Both the position numbers and the translations under genes were made by a program. DNA of 46,564 nt from Deltaproteobacteria bacterium (GTDB lineage Bacteria > Desulfobacterota > Desulfarculia > Desulfarculales > Desulfarculaceae): NCBI GenBank assembly GCA_021811275.1, contig JAJZPI010000009.1, forward strand, positions 1 through 46,564, given 5' to 3'. The notes below the pieces were generated by a model. That model did not search any database. It was not told where the DNA came from and was given only the letters and a program-made list of their open reading frames with translations. Positions 15,688 to 24,422 of this stretch are shown here, one piece after another. Each line of letters starts with the position of its first letter. The first letter of the stretch is position 1.

Positions 15688-15790
15688 CGCTTAAACCTCT
15701 GCCGTGGTTCGTGAGTCGGCTGCCGCCGCCTTGGCCAAGCTAGCACCCGAAGACCTTCTGCTCAATCATATTAGCCTGCGCCGGGCGGCA

Positions 15791-15822
15791 ATAAAATAGG
15801 GCGGGTGAAGCCCCGCCCTATT
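15791..15822 (-). terminator. Rho-independent terminator of valS
   Basis: On the minus strand, an 11-bp perfect stem AATAGGGCGGG / CCCGCCCTATT with a six-base loop is followed by TTTTATT. It lies 22 bases beyond the valS stop. Read the other way there is no T-run. Confidence 0.9.
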
Positions 15823-15843
15823 CGCATCCAATGTCAGGCGATC

Positions 15844-18498
15844 TCACAAAAAGCTCTTCACCTTGGCCAGGCTGTCCTGCAGACGCCCGATCTTGGAGTC
15901 GGCCTCGCCCACCTTGGCCTTTTCCTTGTCCACCACCTCGGCCGGAGCCTTGGCCAGGAAGCCCTCGTTGGTGAGCTTCTTGCGGCTGGGGGCGATCTCC
16001 TTCTCGAGCTTGGCTATCTCCTTGGCCAAACGCGCGGCCTCGGCGGCGAAGTCCACCAGGCCGGCCAGGGGCACATAGAGGGTCACTCCGGCCAAGGCCG
16101 CGCTGGCGGCCTTCTCCGGGGCTCTGCCCGCCGGCACATCTTCCACGCTGGAAATCTTGGCCAGGCTTTGCAGGCGTCCGGCGTGGCCCAGGAGCATGCG
16201 GCGGGCGGAATCCTGGTCGAAGGACAGCACCACCGGAACCTCCTTGCCGGGGGCCACGCCGGCCTCGGCCCGGATGTTGCGCACGGCGCTGATGGCGCTC
16301 ATGATCAGCTCCATGCCGGCCTCGGCCTCAAGGTCTATCTCGTCCGGCCGCCCTTCCGGCCAGGGGGCCTTCATGATGCTTCCCTCGACGCCGGGCAGGC
16401 GCTGCCAAAGCTCCTCGGTGACGAAAGGCATGAGCGGGTGCAGGATGCGCAGCAGCCGCGAGAACACCTCGGCCAGGGTGGCCCTCGCCCGAGCCTGGCC
16501 GGCGGGGTCTTCCTGGTTGTATAGCGGAGCCTTGATAAGCTCCAGATACCAATCGCAGAACTCGTGCCAGGCGAACTGGTAGACCGCCCCGGCGGCGTCG
16601 TTGAAGCGGTAGTCGTCGATGGCCGCGGCCACCTCGGCGGCGGTGCGGTTGATCCGGCTCAGTATCCAGCGATCCTCCAGAGTGGGCGCCAGCTTGTCAT
16701 CCTCCCCGGCCTGCCCGCCCCCGGCCTCGAGGTTCATCATGGTGAAGCGGGCGGCGTTCCATATCTTGTTCACGAAGTTGCGGTAGCCGGCGATGCGCTC
16801 CTCGCTCATCTTAATGTCGCGACCCTGGGCGGCGAAGGCGGCCAGGGTGAAGCGGAAGGCGTCGGTGCCGTACTGGTCCATGATGATCAGGGGGTCCATG
16901 ACGTTGCCCTTGGACTTGGACATCTTCTGCCCGTGCGCGTCGCGCACCAGGGCGTGGATGCACACGTCCTTGAAGGGAACCTCTCCCATGAACTTGATGC
17001 CCATCATCATCATGCGGGCCACCCAGAAGAAGAGGATGTCGAAGCCGGTGACCAGACAGGAGGTGGGGTAGAACTTTTTGAGTTCCGGAGTCTGATCCGG
17101 CCAGCCCATGGTGGAGAAGGGCCAGAGACCGCTGCTGAACCAGGTGTCGAGCACGTCGGTCTCCTGTCTCAGATCACCCCCCCCGCACTTGGAGCATTTG
17201 TCGGGCGTGGCGCGGCTGACGATCACCTCGCCGCATTCGCAGTACCAGGCCGGGATGCGGTGCCCCCACCAAATCTGGCGGCTGATGCACCAGTCGCGGA
17301 TGTTGGTCATCCACTCGTAGTAGGTCTTGGTCCACTGGGCGGGTACGATGCGGGTGTCGCCCTGCTGCACGGCCTTCAGGGCCTCGGCGGCCAGGGGCTC
17401 CACCTTGACGAACCACTGCTTGCTCAGAATGGGCTCGACCATGGTCTTGCAACGGTAGCAATGCCCCACCGCGTGCAGGTGCTCCTGCTGCTTTTCCAGG
17501 AGCCCCTGGACCTGCAGATCCTCCAGGACCTTCTTGCGCGCCTCGAAGCGGTCCAAGCCGGCGTAGGCCCCGCCAAGTTCGTTGATGCGGCCGCTGTCGT
17601 CCATGATCCGGATCACCTCCAGGCCGTGCTTGCGCCCCAGGTCGAAGTCGTGGGGGTCGTGGGCCGGAGTCACCTTGAGCGCGCCGGTGCCGAAGTCCAA
17701 GGCCACGTAGCTGTCGCGGATGATGGGCAGCTCGCGTCCCACCAGGGGCAGGACGACCTTATCGTCGGCCAGATTCTTGTAGCGGGGGTCCTCGGGATTA
17801 ACCGCCACCGCGGTGTCGCCCAGCATGGTCTCCGGCCGGGTGGTGGCCACGGTGATCCAGCCCTGGCCGTTCCTGAACGGGTAGCGGATGTGGTAGAGCC
17901 CGCCCTTGACCTCCTCGTGCTCGCTCTCCAGGTCGCTTAGCGCGGTGTGGCAGCGGGGGCACCAGTTGATGATGTAGTCGCCCCGATAGATCAGCCCCTC
18001 TTCATACAGGCGCACGAAGACCTCGCGCACCGCCCGGCTGAGCCCCTCGTCCATGGTGAAGCGCTCGCGCGACCAGTCGCAGGAGGCGCCCAGGCGCTTA
18101 AGCTGGTTGATGATCTTGCCCCCGTACTCCTCCTTCCACTTCCAGACCCGCTCGATGAACTTCTCACGTCCCAGGTCGTGGCGGGTGAGCCCCTCCTTGG
18201 CGATCTCCCGCTCCACCACGTTCTGGGTGGCGATGCCGGCGTGGTCGGTGCCCGGCATCCACAGCACCTCATAGCCGCGCATGCGCTTGAAGCGGCAGAG
18301 GATGTCCTGGAGGGTGTTGTCCAGGGCGTGGCCGATGTGCAGCTGGCCGGTCACGTTGGGCGGGGGGATCACTATGGAATAGGGCGGCCGGAGGGAAGAG
18401 GGATCGGCGGTGAAAAGGGCGTTCCGCTCCCAGTATGAGTACCAGCGCGCCTCCACCTGTTGGGGGTCGTATGATTTGTCCAAGGTAGCGGAGGTCAT
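15844..18498 (-). CDS. valS: Valyl-tRNA synthetase
   Basis: ValS charges tRNA-Val and edits mischarged threonine. The 884-residue protein has the HIGH motif in PPPNVTGQLHIGHAL and the KMSKS loop in GQKMSKSKGNVMDP. The editing domain lies between them (TTRPETMLGDTAVAVNP). The Cys-pair zinc segment WYCECGEVIVS...CSKCGG is near residue 420. The C-terminal coiled coil that grips the tRNA is AARLAKEIAKLEKEIAPSRKKL. Length and order are those of a bacterial ValS. GGGAGAG precedes the ATG. A terminator on each side indicates a single-gene transcript. Confidence 0.98.
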   Translation of the reverse strand: MTSATLDKSYDPQQVEARWYSYWERNALFTADPSSLRPPYSIVIPPPNVTGQLHIGHALDNTLQDILCRFKRMRGYEVLWMPGTDHAGIATQNVVEREIAKEGLTRHDLGREKFIERVWKWKEEYGGKIINQLKRLGASCDWSRERFTMDEGLSRAVREVFVRLYEEGLIYRGDYIINWCPRCHTALSDLESEHEEVKGGLYHIRYPFRNGQGWITVATTRPETMLGDTAVAVNPEDPRYKNLADDKVVLPLVGRELPIIRDSYVALDFGTGALKVTPAHDPHDFDLGRKHGLEVIRIMDDSGRINELGGAYAGLDRFEARKKVLEDLQVQGLLEKQQEHLHAVGHCYRCKTMVEPILSKQWFVKVEPLAAEALKAVQQGDTRIVPAQWTKTYYEWMTNIRDWCISRQIWWGHRIPAWYCECGEVIVSRATPDKCSKCGGGDLRQETDVLDTWFSSGLWPFSTMGWPDQTPELKKFYPTSCLVTGFDILFFWVARMMMMGIKFMGEVPFKDVCIHALVRDAHGQKMSKSKGNVMDPLIIMDQYGTDAFRFTLAAFAAQGRDIKMSEERIAGYRNFVNKIWNAARFTMMNLEAGGGQAGEDDKLAPTLEDRWILSRINRTAAEVAAAIDDYRFNDAAGAVYQFAWHEFCDWYLELIKAPLYNQEDPAGQARARATLAEVFSRLLRILHPLMPFVTEELWQRLPGVEGSIMKAPWPEGRPDEIDLEAEAGMELIMSAISAVRNIRAEAGVAPGKEVPVVLSFDQDSARRMLLGHAGRLQSLAKISSVEDVPAGRAPEKAASAALAGVTLYVPLAGLVDFAAEAARLAKEIAKLEKEIAPSRKKLTNEGFLAKAPAEVVDKEKAKVGEADSKIGRLQDSLAKVKSFL

Positions 18499-18560
18499 GG
18501 CGCTCTACTCTCCCGACCGGGACCGGCCCGGTTCTCATCGCGGTTGGTTTGGCGTGGACA

Positions 18561-18589
18561 AAACAAATGGCGGGGGGCTACCCCGCCAT
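18561..18589 (-). terminator. Terminator of the DDLDALL-repeat gene
   Basis: On the minus strand ATGGCGGGG pairs with CCCCGCCAT around a five-base loop and is followed by TTGTTTTG. A second GC-rich inverted repeat (CCGGCCCG/CGGGCCGG) lies between it and the stop codon at 18614. Confidence 0.8.
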
Positions 18590-18613
18590 CCACCGGCCCG
18601 CCGGGCCGGTCGG

Positions 18614-19816
18614 CTAATCTACTACTTCCTGGGAGGCCTGCCGCTTGATCGCCTCGATTTCCCGTTCCACCAGCTCTGCCACCAGCTTGGGGACCATCTC
18701 GCTCACCAGGCGTTCGATCACCTCGCGGGTGACCCGCTCGAAAATGGCCTTGGCCTCCTCGGGGGGCAGGGCCGAAAGCACCGCGTCGCTGTAGGCCCGC
18801 ACCGCCGCCGACTCGCTGACAGGCGCGGCCGCAGGGGCTTGCGCGCCTGCCTCCACGGGGGCTTCCGAATCCAGCTCGGCCAGAAGGGCATCCAGGTCCT
18901 CGCCAGACGGCTCCCCGGCCGCCGCGGCCGGCGCAGCCGGGGCAGGCTCGGTCTCCAGTTCCTTGAGCAAGGAATCCAGGTCCTCTTCTTCCGTAACGGG
19001 CTCGGCGGACGGGGGGGGCGCGGGGGCAGGCTCGGGCGGCGCGGCCGCAGGAGCCTCCAAATCCTTCAGCAGGGCATCCAAGTCATCCTGGCCCAAGTCG
19101 GCCTGAGGCGCCTCAGCCTGGGCCGGCGGCGCGGGCGCAGGCTCGGGCGGCGCGGCCACTGGCGCTTCCAGGTCCTTCAAAAGGGCGTCCAGGTCATCCT
19201 GACCCAGGTCCGTCGACGGGGCAGCGGCCTCCGGCGCGGGCGCGGGCGGGGCCGGCGCGGCTGGTTGGTCGCCGCCCAGCTCGGCCAACAGGGCATCCAA
19301 ATCGTCCTGACCCGTGTCAGCCTGGGCCGGGGCAGCGGCCTCCGGCGCGGACGCGACGGACGCGGCGGGCGGAGCGGGGGTGACGGGGGCGGCAGGAGCG
19401 GCTGGTTTGTCGCCGCCCAACTCGGCCAGAAGAGCCTCCAGGTCGTCCTGACCCACTTCGGCACTGGCGGCGGGCGCGGACGGGGCCACGGGCGGGGCCG
19501 GGGCGGTCGGTTTGTCGCCGCCCAACTCGGCCAGAAGAGCGTCCAGGTCGTCCTGGCCCGCCTCGGCCCCGGCGGTGGGCGCTGACGGGGCCACGGGCGG
19601 GGCCGGCGCGGCGGAGGTTGCGGGCGCGGGCGCCTCAGACGCTATGGCTGCGGCGGACGCGGCCTTAGGCGGCGCCTCGCCGGTCAGCTCGGCCAACAAG
19701 GCGTCCAAGTCATCGCTGCCAGCCGCGGGGGCAGGCTGGGAGGCCGGCTTCTCCTCGACCACTTCCACCAGGTCGATAATATCAACCCCAGGCGGGGGTT
19801 TGGGTTTGCCTACCAA
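18614..19816 (-). CDS. Repeat protein with eight DDLDALLxEL motifs in Ala/Pro linkers
   Basis: The protein of about 400 residues is mostly low-complexity Ala/Pro. Embedded in it are eight copies of a short acidic-hydrophobic motif, (G)(Q)DDLDALLAEL or DDLDALLKDL, spaced about 28-54 residues apart. A conserved N-terminal patch reads VDIIDLVEVVEE. The last 60 residues form a non-repetitive helical region (LPPEEAKAIFERVTREVIE, then a Val/Leu/Glu helix). The motif resembles the FliM N-terminal peptide that binds CheY and the CheZ C-terminal peptide, which suggests a scaffold that docks many receiver domains; this is an inference. No signal peptide is present. I prefer the TTG at 19816, with GGAG six bases upstream, over the TTG at 19831. 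Confidence 0.75.
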   Translation of the reverse strand: MVGKPKPPPGVDIIDLVEVVEEKPASQPAPAAGSDDLDALLAELTGEAPPKAASAAAIASEAPAPATSAAPAPPVAPSAPTAGAEAGQDDLDALLAELGGDKPTAPAPPVAPSAPAASAEVGQDDLEALLAELGGDKPAAPAAPVTPAPPAASVASAPEAAAPAQADTGQDDLDALLAELGGDQPAAPAPPAPAPEAAAPSTDLGQDDLDALLKDLEAPVAAPPEPAPAPPAQAEAPQADLGQDDLDALLKDLEAPAAAPPEPAPAPPPSAEPVTEEEDLDSLLKELETEPAPAAPAAAAGEPSGEDLDALLAELDSEAPVEAGAQAPAAAPVSESAAVRAYSDAVLSALPPEEAKAIFERVTREVIERLVSEMVPKLVAELVEREIEAIKRQASQEVVD

Positions 19817-19846
19817 ACGAGCCTCCAGCAAGAGAGTGCCGCAGAA

Positions 19847-19875
19847 AAATTAGCATACCTGGGGTCAAGTGTCAA
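19847..19875 (-). promoter_or_regulatory. Promoter upstream of the DDLDALL-repeat gene
   Basis: On the minus strand TTGACA, then 17 bases, then TAATTT. The start site would fall near 19840, giving a leader of about 24 bases to the TTG at 19816. Confidence 0.5.
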
Positions 19876-19896
19876 ACCTCTTGCGTCCCTGGCCAG

Positions 19897-20760
19897 TTAG
19901 CCCCTTGCGGGCCATGACGCGCCCCTGGCCGCCAAGCCCCGCGCCAGCGCCAAGTCACCCAGACGGCCTTGGGGCGGGTCGGCCGGAGTCTCCATGACAA
20001 GGGCCGCGCCCCGCAGACGGGGTTCGCTCACCAGGGCCCGCACCCCGGCCCGGCCCAGGCGTCCCCGCCCAAGGTGCTGGTGTTCGTCACGCCGGCTGCC
20101 CAGGGGGTGGATGGTGTCGTTGAGGTGCCAAAGGGCCACCCGCTCCAGTCCCAGAGTCCGTTCCACCTCCCCCAGGAAAGCGCGCACCCACCGCTCCCCG
20201 TCCAAACGGTAGCCTGCGCCCCAGGCGTGGGCCGTGTCCAGGCATGCCGCCACCTCAAGACCGGCCAAAAGGCGCAGAAGCTCGGCCAATTCCTCAAGGG
20301 TCGAGCCCACCTGGGTCCCCCCGCCGCAGGTATTCTCCAGCCAACAGGCCGCGCCCTTACCGGCAAGTTTTAAGGCCCGCTCCACCCCCGTCGCCACCCG
20401 TGCGAGACCGCGGGCCGGCTCCTGACGGCCTCGGCTGCCAGCATGCACCACCACCGCCGCCGCCCCCAGGGCCCGCGCCCGCAGCAACTGTTCCGCCAGC
20501 GCTTCCACGGACTTGTTCCAGAGGGCCTCATCTGGGCTGGCCAGATTAATCAGGTAAGGCGCGTGCACCGCCACCGGCTTTAGCCCCTTCCGCCGGGCCT
20601 CCAAGGCGAACTCCGCCGCCAGGGTCGGGTCCAGGGGCTTGGATGACCATGAGCGCGGATTGCCGGAGAAAATCTGCAGGCAACCCAGGCCCAGCTCGGC
20701 CGAGGCCCGCACCGCCCCAAGAAGGCCGCCGGCCACCGGCATATGAAAGCCCAGGCGCAA
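19897..20760 (-). CDS. nfo: Endonuclease IV (AP endonuclease)
   Basis: Nfo cuts DNA 5' to abasic sites and uses three zinc ions. The 287-residue TIM barrel shows the zinc-ligand blocks VAVHAPYLINL, VVVHAGS, LENTCGGG, CLDTAHAWGAGY, HLNDTIHPLGSRRDEHQHLGRG (split by normal loops) and METPAD. The AGQG of many members is CGGG here. The start is TTG at 20760, giving the expected LRLGFHMPVAGG opening; it lies ten bases after the dgt stop, so translation is probably linked. It gives the region a second base-excision-repair gene besides nth. Family assignment is clear although some loops are divergent. Confidence 0.9.
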   Translation of the reverse strand: MRLGFHMPVAGGLLGAVRASAELGLGCLQIFSGNPRSWSSKPLDPTLAAEFALEARRKGLKPVAVHAPYLINLASPDEALWNKSVEALAEQLLRARALGAAAVVVHAGSRGRQEPARGLARVATGVERALKLAGKGAACWLENTCGGGTQVGSTLEELAELLRLLAGLEVAACLDTAHAWGAGYRLDGERWVRAFLGEVERTLGLERVALWHLNDTIHPLGSRRDEHQHLGRGRLGRAGVRALVSEPRLRGAALVMETPADPPQGRLGDLALARGLAARGASWPARG

Positions 20761-20770
20761 GGCCGCCCGC

Positions 20771-21811
20771 CTAAAGCGCTGCCCAGGGCCGGGGCAGGAA
20801 GACCTCCTCGTAGAGCTGCAAGGCGTAGCGGTCGGTCATGCCGGCGATATAGTCAGCCACCCGACGCACCCGCTCGCCGGAGGGAGGCAGAGATCCCACC
20901 TTTCGCAAGTAAAAGACATCATCCTCTGCCAGCCGGTTGAACAGCTCGCGCACCACCTTGGAAGCCTTTATGAAATCAGCATGGACCTCGGGGTTGTCGT
21001 ATACTCGTTCATAAAGGAAATCGCGCAGGCCCCACATGGCCTCCTTCACCCGGGCGCTCATACGCAGCACCCGGCCACCGGCTTCGGTGGTCTGGGCGAT
21101 AAGGTCGCGCACCATGGTGTCTATCTGCCGGCTCAGGCGGGAGCCCAGAACCTCCTTGACCTGGGCGGGCAGGTCCTCCGGCGAAATGACCCCGCCGCGG
21201 GCCGCGTCATCGGTATCGTGAGCTATGTAGGCGATGACATCTGCTGCCCGCACCAGATGCGCCTCCAGAGTAAGGTCCTCGGCCGGCCTCTCCTCGGGCA
21301 GGAAGGGGCCCCGGCCCTTGGAGTGGGACAGGATGCCCATGCGCACCTCGTGGGTTAGGTTCAAGCCCTGGCCATCCTTTTCCAGCACGTCCACCACCCG
21401 GAGCGACTGCTCCCAGTGATGGAAGCCCTCGGGCAGGAGCTCGGCCAGCACCGACTCGCCGGCGTGACCGAAGGGGGTGTGGCCCAGGTCGTGGCCCAGG
21501 GCGATGGCCTCGGTCAAGTCCTCGTTGAGTCTTAAGGCCCGGGCCAGGGTGCGGGCTATCTGGGCCACCTCCAGGGTGTGGGTCAGCCGGGTGCGGTAGT
21601 GGTCGCCGGTGGGGGCCAGAAAAACCTGGGTCTTGTGCTTCAGACGGCGGAAGGACTTGGAGTAGAGGATGCGGTCGCGATCGTGCTGGAAGGCCGGCCG
21701 CAGGCTGCACTCCGGCTCGGGTTTCAGCCGCCCCCGGCTGGCCGCCGAGCGGGCGGCATGGGGGGAGAGCAGATACTCCTCGCGCTCCTCCAGACTCTGG
21801 CGCAGGTTCAC
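20771..21811 (-). CDS. dgt: Deoxyguanosine triphosphate triphosphohydrolase-like HD-domain protein
   Basis: This family hydrolyses dNTPs, often dGTP, to nucleoside and tripolyphosphate. The HD-domain ligands are in LTHTLEVAQIARTL (first His), AIALGHDLGHTPFGHAGE (HD pair and further His) and VIAYIAHDTDDAARGG (last Asp). The N-terminal SFRRLKHKTQVFL motif is conserved. At 346 residues it belongs to the shorter clade annotated as dGTPase-like. The start is GTG at 21811 with GGAGGG five bases upstream. It is the first gene of a dgt-nfo pair and is divergent from lptF with a 47-base gap. Confidence 0.92.
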   Translation of the reverse strand: MNLRQSLEEREEYLLSPHAARSAASRGRLKPEPECSLRPAFQHDRDRILYSKSFRRLKHKTQVFLAPTGDHYRTRLTHTLEVAQIARTLARALRLNEDLTEAIALGHDLGHTPFGHAGESVLAELLPEGFHHWEQSLRVVDVLEKDGQGLNLTHEVRMGILSHSKGRGPFLPEERPAEDLTLEAHLVRAADVIAYIAHDTDDAARGGVISPEDLPAQVKEVLGSRLSRQIDTMVRDLIAQTTEAGGRVLRMSARVKEAMWGLRDFLYERVYDNPEVHADFIKASKVVRELFNRLAEDDVFYLRKVGSLPPSGERVRRVADYIAGMTDRYALQLYEEVFLPRPWAAL

Positions 21812-21822
21812 TTCAACCCTCC

Positions 21823-21851
21823 TTTACAAATGACCGCCCAGCCTTTAGACT
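21823..21851 (+). promoter_or_regulatory. Possible promoter for lptF with a near-leaderless start
   Basis: TTTACA and TAGACT are 17 bases apart. The -10 ends eight bases before the lptF ATG, so the transcript would begin at or next to the start codon. No good ribosome site is seen before the ATG, which fits. The support is weak. Confidence 0.3.
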
Positions 21852-21858
21852 CCCAGGC

Positions 21859-23040
21859 ATGCCTCGGGCAAGGATAATACAGCGCTACCTATTTTGGGAG
21901 ATGGTCGGCCCCTTTTTCACCAGCTTGGGGGTCTTCACCTTCGTCCTTTTGATGGCCAAGATCATGGAGCTCACGGACCTTGTGGTGACCAAGGGCGTGG
22001 GCCTGGACGTTGTGGTCAAGCTCCTTCTTTACACCCTGCCCTACTTTTTCGTCTTCACCATTCCCATGGCCACCCTGCTGGGGGTGCTGTTGTCCTTTCT
22101 CCGCCTGTCCTCGGACAACGAGATCACCGCCCTGAAGGCCGCCGGCGTGGGCCTGATGCAGCTCTTGCCTCCGGTGGCCCTGCTAGCGGTTTTGGCCTGG
22201 AGCCTGTGCAGCGCCCTGGCCATATGGGCTCTGCCCTGGGGCAACCACAAGTTCGAGAACATGCTCTACCAGGTGGCCCGGGCCAAGACCGACCTGGCCC
22301 TGCGCGAGCGCGTTTTCCTGGACACCTTCCCCGGCCTGGTCATCTATATCAACCGCCTTCCCGGCGAGGGCGCTCTGGAAGACATCTTCATCGTCGACGA
22401 GCGCGACCAGTCACGGGTGCACACCATCGTGGCCAAGCGCGGCAGCCTCTACCCGGTTGTTGAAGGCAAGATCCTGCTCAGGCTTTACGACGGCACCTTG
22501 CATTCGGTGGGCAGCGGCCTAAAAAGCGCCCAGACCGCCACCTTCGAGACCTATGACGTGCGCATGGACGCCCCCGGCGGCACCACTGCCGCCCGCACCA
22601 GCAAGCATGAAAAAGAAATGTACCTGGACGAGCTGCTGGCGGAGATGGACAAACACCCTCCACGGTCCAAGCAGCACAACCTTCTTGACATGGAGCTGCA
22701 GAAGAAGTTCACCCTACCATTCTCATGTCTGGTCATGGCCCTTATCGGCCTGCCGCTTGGAACCCACACCCGCAGCGGACGCTCCTGGGGCGTGGCCGTG
22801 GCGCTGGCGGTCTTCTTCTCCTACTACCTCATGCTTTCGGCGGCCTGGTCCTATGGCGTCTCCGGCTCCTATCCCCCCCGCCTGGGTATGTGGCTGCCGA
22901 ACATCATCTTCGCCCTCCTGGGCCTCCTGATGTTCAACCGCGAGTTGAACGAAACCCCCATCCCACTGCTGGACAGCCTCAACAAGCTGCCCGCGCTCAT
23001 CAGCCGTCTGCGCGGCCTCCACGCCAGCGGGAAGGATTAG
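21859..23040 (+). CDS. lptF: LPS export ABC transporter permease LptF
   Basis: LptF is one of two inner-membrane permeases of the LptB2FGC machine that lifts lipopolysaccharide from the inner membrane into the periplasmic bridge. The 393-residue protein starts RIIQRYLFWEMVGPFF, has three N-terminal membrane helices, a periplasmic jelly-roll domain (about residues 130-270), and three C-terminal helices. The coupling loop FLRLSSDNEITALKAAGV is typical. The C-terminal FTLPFSCLVMALIGLPLG precedes helix 5. The LptG gene follows after three bases. LptB, LptC and LptA genes are not in the window. Confidence 0.95.
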   Translation: MPRARIIQRYLFWEMVGPFFTSLGVFTFVLLMAKIMELTDLVVTKGVGLDVVVKLLLYTLPYFFVFTIPMATLLGVLLSFLRLSSDNEITALKAAGVGLMQLLPPVALLAVLAWSLCSALAIWALPWGNHKFENMLYQVARAKTDLALRERVFLDTFPGLVIYINRLPGEGALEDIFIVDERDQSRVHTIVAKRGSLYPVVEGKILLRLYDGTLHSVGSGLKSAQTATFETYDVRMDAPGGTTAARTSKHEKEMYLDELLAEMDKHPPRSKQHNLLDMELQKKFTLPFSCLVMALIGLPLGTHTRSGRSWGVAVALAVFFSYYLMLSAAWSYGVSGSYPPRLGMWLPNIIFALLGLLMFNRELNETPIPLLDSLNKLPALISRLRGLHASGKD

Positions 23041-23043
23041 GGC

Positions 23044-24123
23044 GTGCGCATCCTAAGCCTCTACATCGCGCGCGAGTTCCTGAAGATATTCGCCTTCATG
23101 GTGGTTTCCTTCGTGGCTCTCTACACCATTTTCGATTTTCTGGAAAAGGCTAACAACTTCGGCGAGTCCGGCGTTCCCACCGCCACCATGATTTCCTTTT
23201 TCATACTGCAGATTCCCGAGATAACCTCTCTCATGGTCCCGGTGGGCGTGCTCATGTCCACGGTCATCACCCTGGGCCTGATGGGCAAGCGAAACGAGAT
23301 CGTGGCCGTCAAGTCCAGTGGCGTGAGCATGCTGCGCTTCACCATGCCCCTCCTGCTCATCGGCCTGGCACTGACCGTGATGGTGGCCCTGCTAAACGAA
23401 ACCGTGGTGCCCAAGACCAAGGCGAAGACGAACTATATCTGGAACGTGCTGGTGGAGAACCAGCCCGGCCAGCTTCTGCACAAGGAGAAATTCTGGTTCA
23501 AGGGCCAGAACTCGATCTACCGGGTGGGCTTCTACGACCAGGAGAGCCAATCGCTCTCCGACGTGGTCTACTATCGTTTCGACCGCGACTTCAACCTCTC
23601 CCTGCGGGTGGATGCCAGGCGCGCCCGCTTCCTGGCCGGCCGCTGGGTCTTCTTTTCCGGGCTCTACCAGGAACGCATCGGCGCGGGGGCCTACACCGCG
23701 ATGCCCTTCGAAGAACGGGTGGTGGACCTGCCCGAGCGGCCCGGCGACTTCAGCCGGCTTTCCAAGCCCAGCGAGGAGATGAGCTTCGGCGAGCTGGTCC
23801 GCTACGTGCAGAAGATAGAGGCTGAAGGCTACGACACCAGGCGCTACCGCGTGGACCTGCAGGGCAAAATCAGCTTCCCCTTTGTCACTCTCATCATGGC
23901 TCTGGTGGGCGTGCCCCTGGCCCTGTTCAAGGAGCGGGGTGGCTCCCTGGCCATCGGCGTGGTCTCCGGTCTGGCCTGCGCCCTGCTCTACTGGATCAGC
24001 TTCTCCTACGTGCGATCCCTCTTCGGCTATTCCGGGGTTCTGCCGCCCTTCCTTTCGGCCTGGCTGCCCAACGGCCTTTTCTTCCTTGGCGGCCTATGGT
24101 TCTTCAGCCACATCCGCCAATAG
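23044..24123 (+). CDS. lptG: LPS export ABC transporter permease LptG
   Basis: LptG partners LptF in lipopolysaccharide extraction. The 359-residue protein has the same layout of three membrane helices, a periplasmic domain and three helices. It opens RILSLYIAREFLKIFAFMV. The LptB-contact loop is LMGKRNEIVAVKSSGVSM, and KISFPFVTLIMALVGVPLAL marks the start of the second membrane block. The start is GTG at 23044, three bases after the lptF stop. Repeat copy B follows its stop codon directly. Confidence 0.95.
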   Translation: MRILSLYIAREFLKIFAFMVVSFVALYTIFDFLEKANNFGESGVPTATMISFFILQIPEITSLMVPVGVLMSTVITLGLMGKRNEIVAVKSSGVSMLRFTMPLLLIGLALTVMVALLNETVVPKTKAKTNYIWNVLVENQPGQLLHKEKFWFKGQNSIYRVGFYDQESQSLSDVVYYRFDRDFNLSLRVDARRARFLAGRWVFFSGLYQERIGAGAYTAMPFEERVVDLPERPGDFSRLSKPSEEMSFGELVRYVQKIEAEGYDTRRYRVDLQGKISFPFVTLIMALVGVPLALFKERGGSLAIGVVSGLACALLYWISFSYVRSLFGYSGVLPPFLSAWLPNGLFFLGGLWFFSHIRQ

Positions 24124-24125
24124 GC

Positions 24126-24334
24126 TTCACACCAAGTTGCACTCAAAGCCATCCATGGCTTTGATCACCAATCGGCAGGGCAAAAGCATGGTTTTGCCCT
24201 CCCTTTCGAGCGCTTGCGCGCTCGGCGGGCATCCCCTGGGGTCCCCAGCCAACTTGTTGGCTGGGGTGGCTCCTTGGCCCGCATGCCGATTAGCGCTCAA
24301 ACCAATCGTTTGACGCAAATTGGTATAATTGGCA
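24126..24334 (-). repeat. Structured intergenic repeat, copy B
   Basis: Read on the minus strand, this 209-base block aligns with copy A (2969-3216) from end to end. Shared single-stranded strings are CATGCGGGCC, ACCCCAGCCAACAAGTTGG, GGGGACCCC, AGGGCAAAACC and GCAACTTGGT. Hairpins in B, in plus coordinates: 24144-24163 (9-bp stem), 24177-24200 (9-bp stem), 24207-24224 (7-bp stem, GCAA loop on the minus strand) and 24243-24266 (11-bp stem). Several stems differ in sequence from copy A but remain paired, which points to selection on structure. The terminal stem of copy A is degraded here. Confidence 0.85.
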
Positions 24335-24343
24335 TCAGCCCTC

Positions 24344-24379
24344 AAAAACGGAGGCCGGAGCCGCTTTCGCGGCCCCGGC
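24344..24379 (-). terminator. Terminator of the glycosyltransferase/response-regulator pair
   Basis: On the minus strand GCCGGGGCCGC pairs with GCGGCTCCGGC (one G-T pair) around a GAAA loop. The stem is followed by CTCCG and five Ts. It lies about 43 bases beyond the response regulator stop. Confidence 0.8.
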
Positions 24380-24422
24380 ACCTAGGGGCTCATCCGCCGC
24401 CAGAATCGGCCCGGTCCGGACC

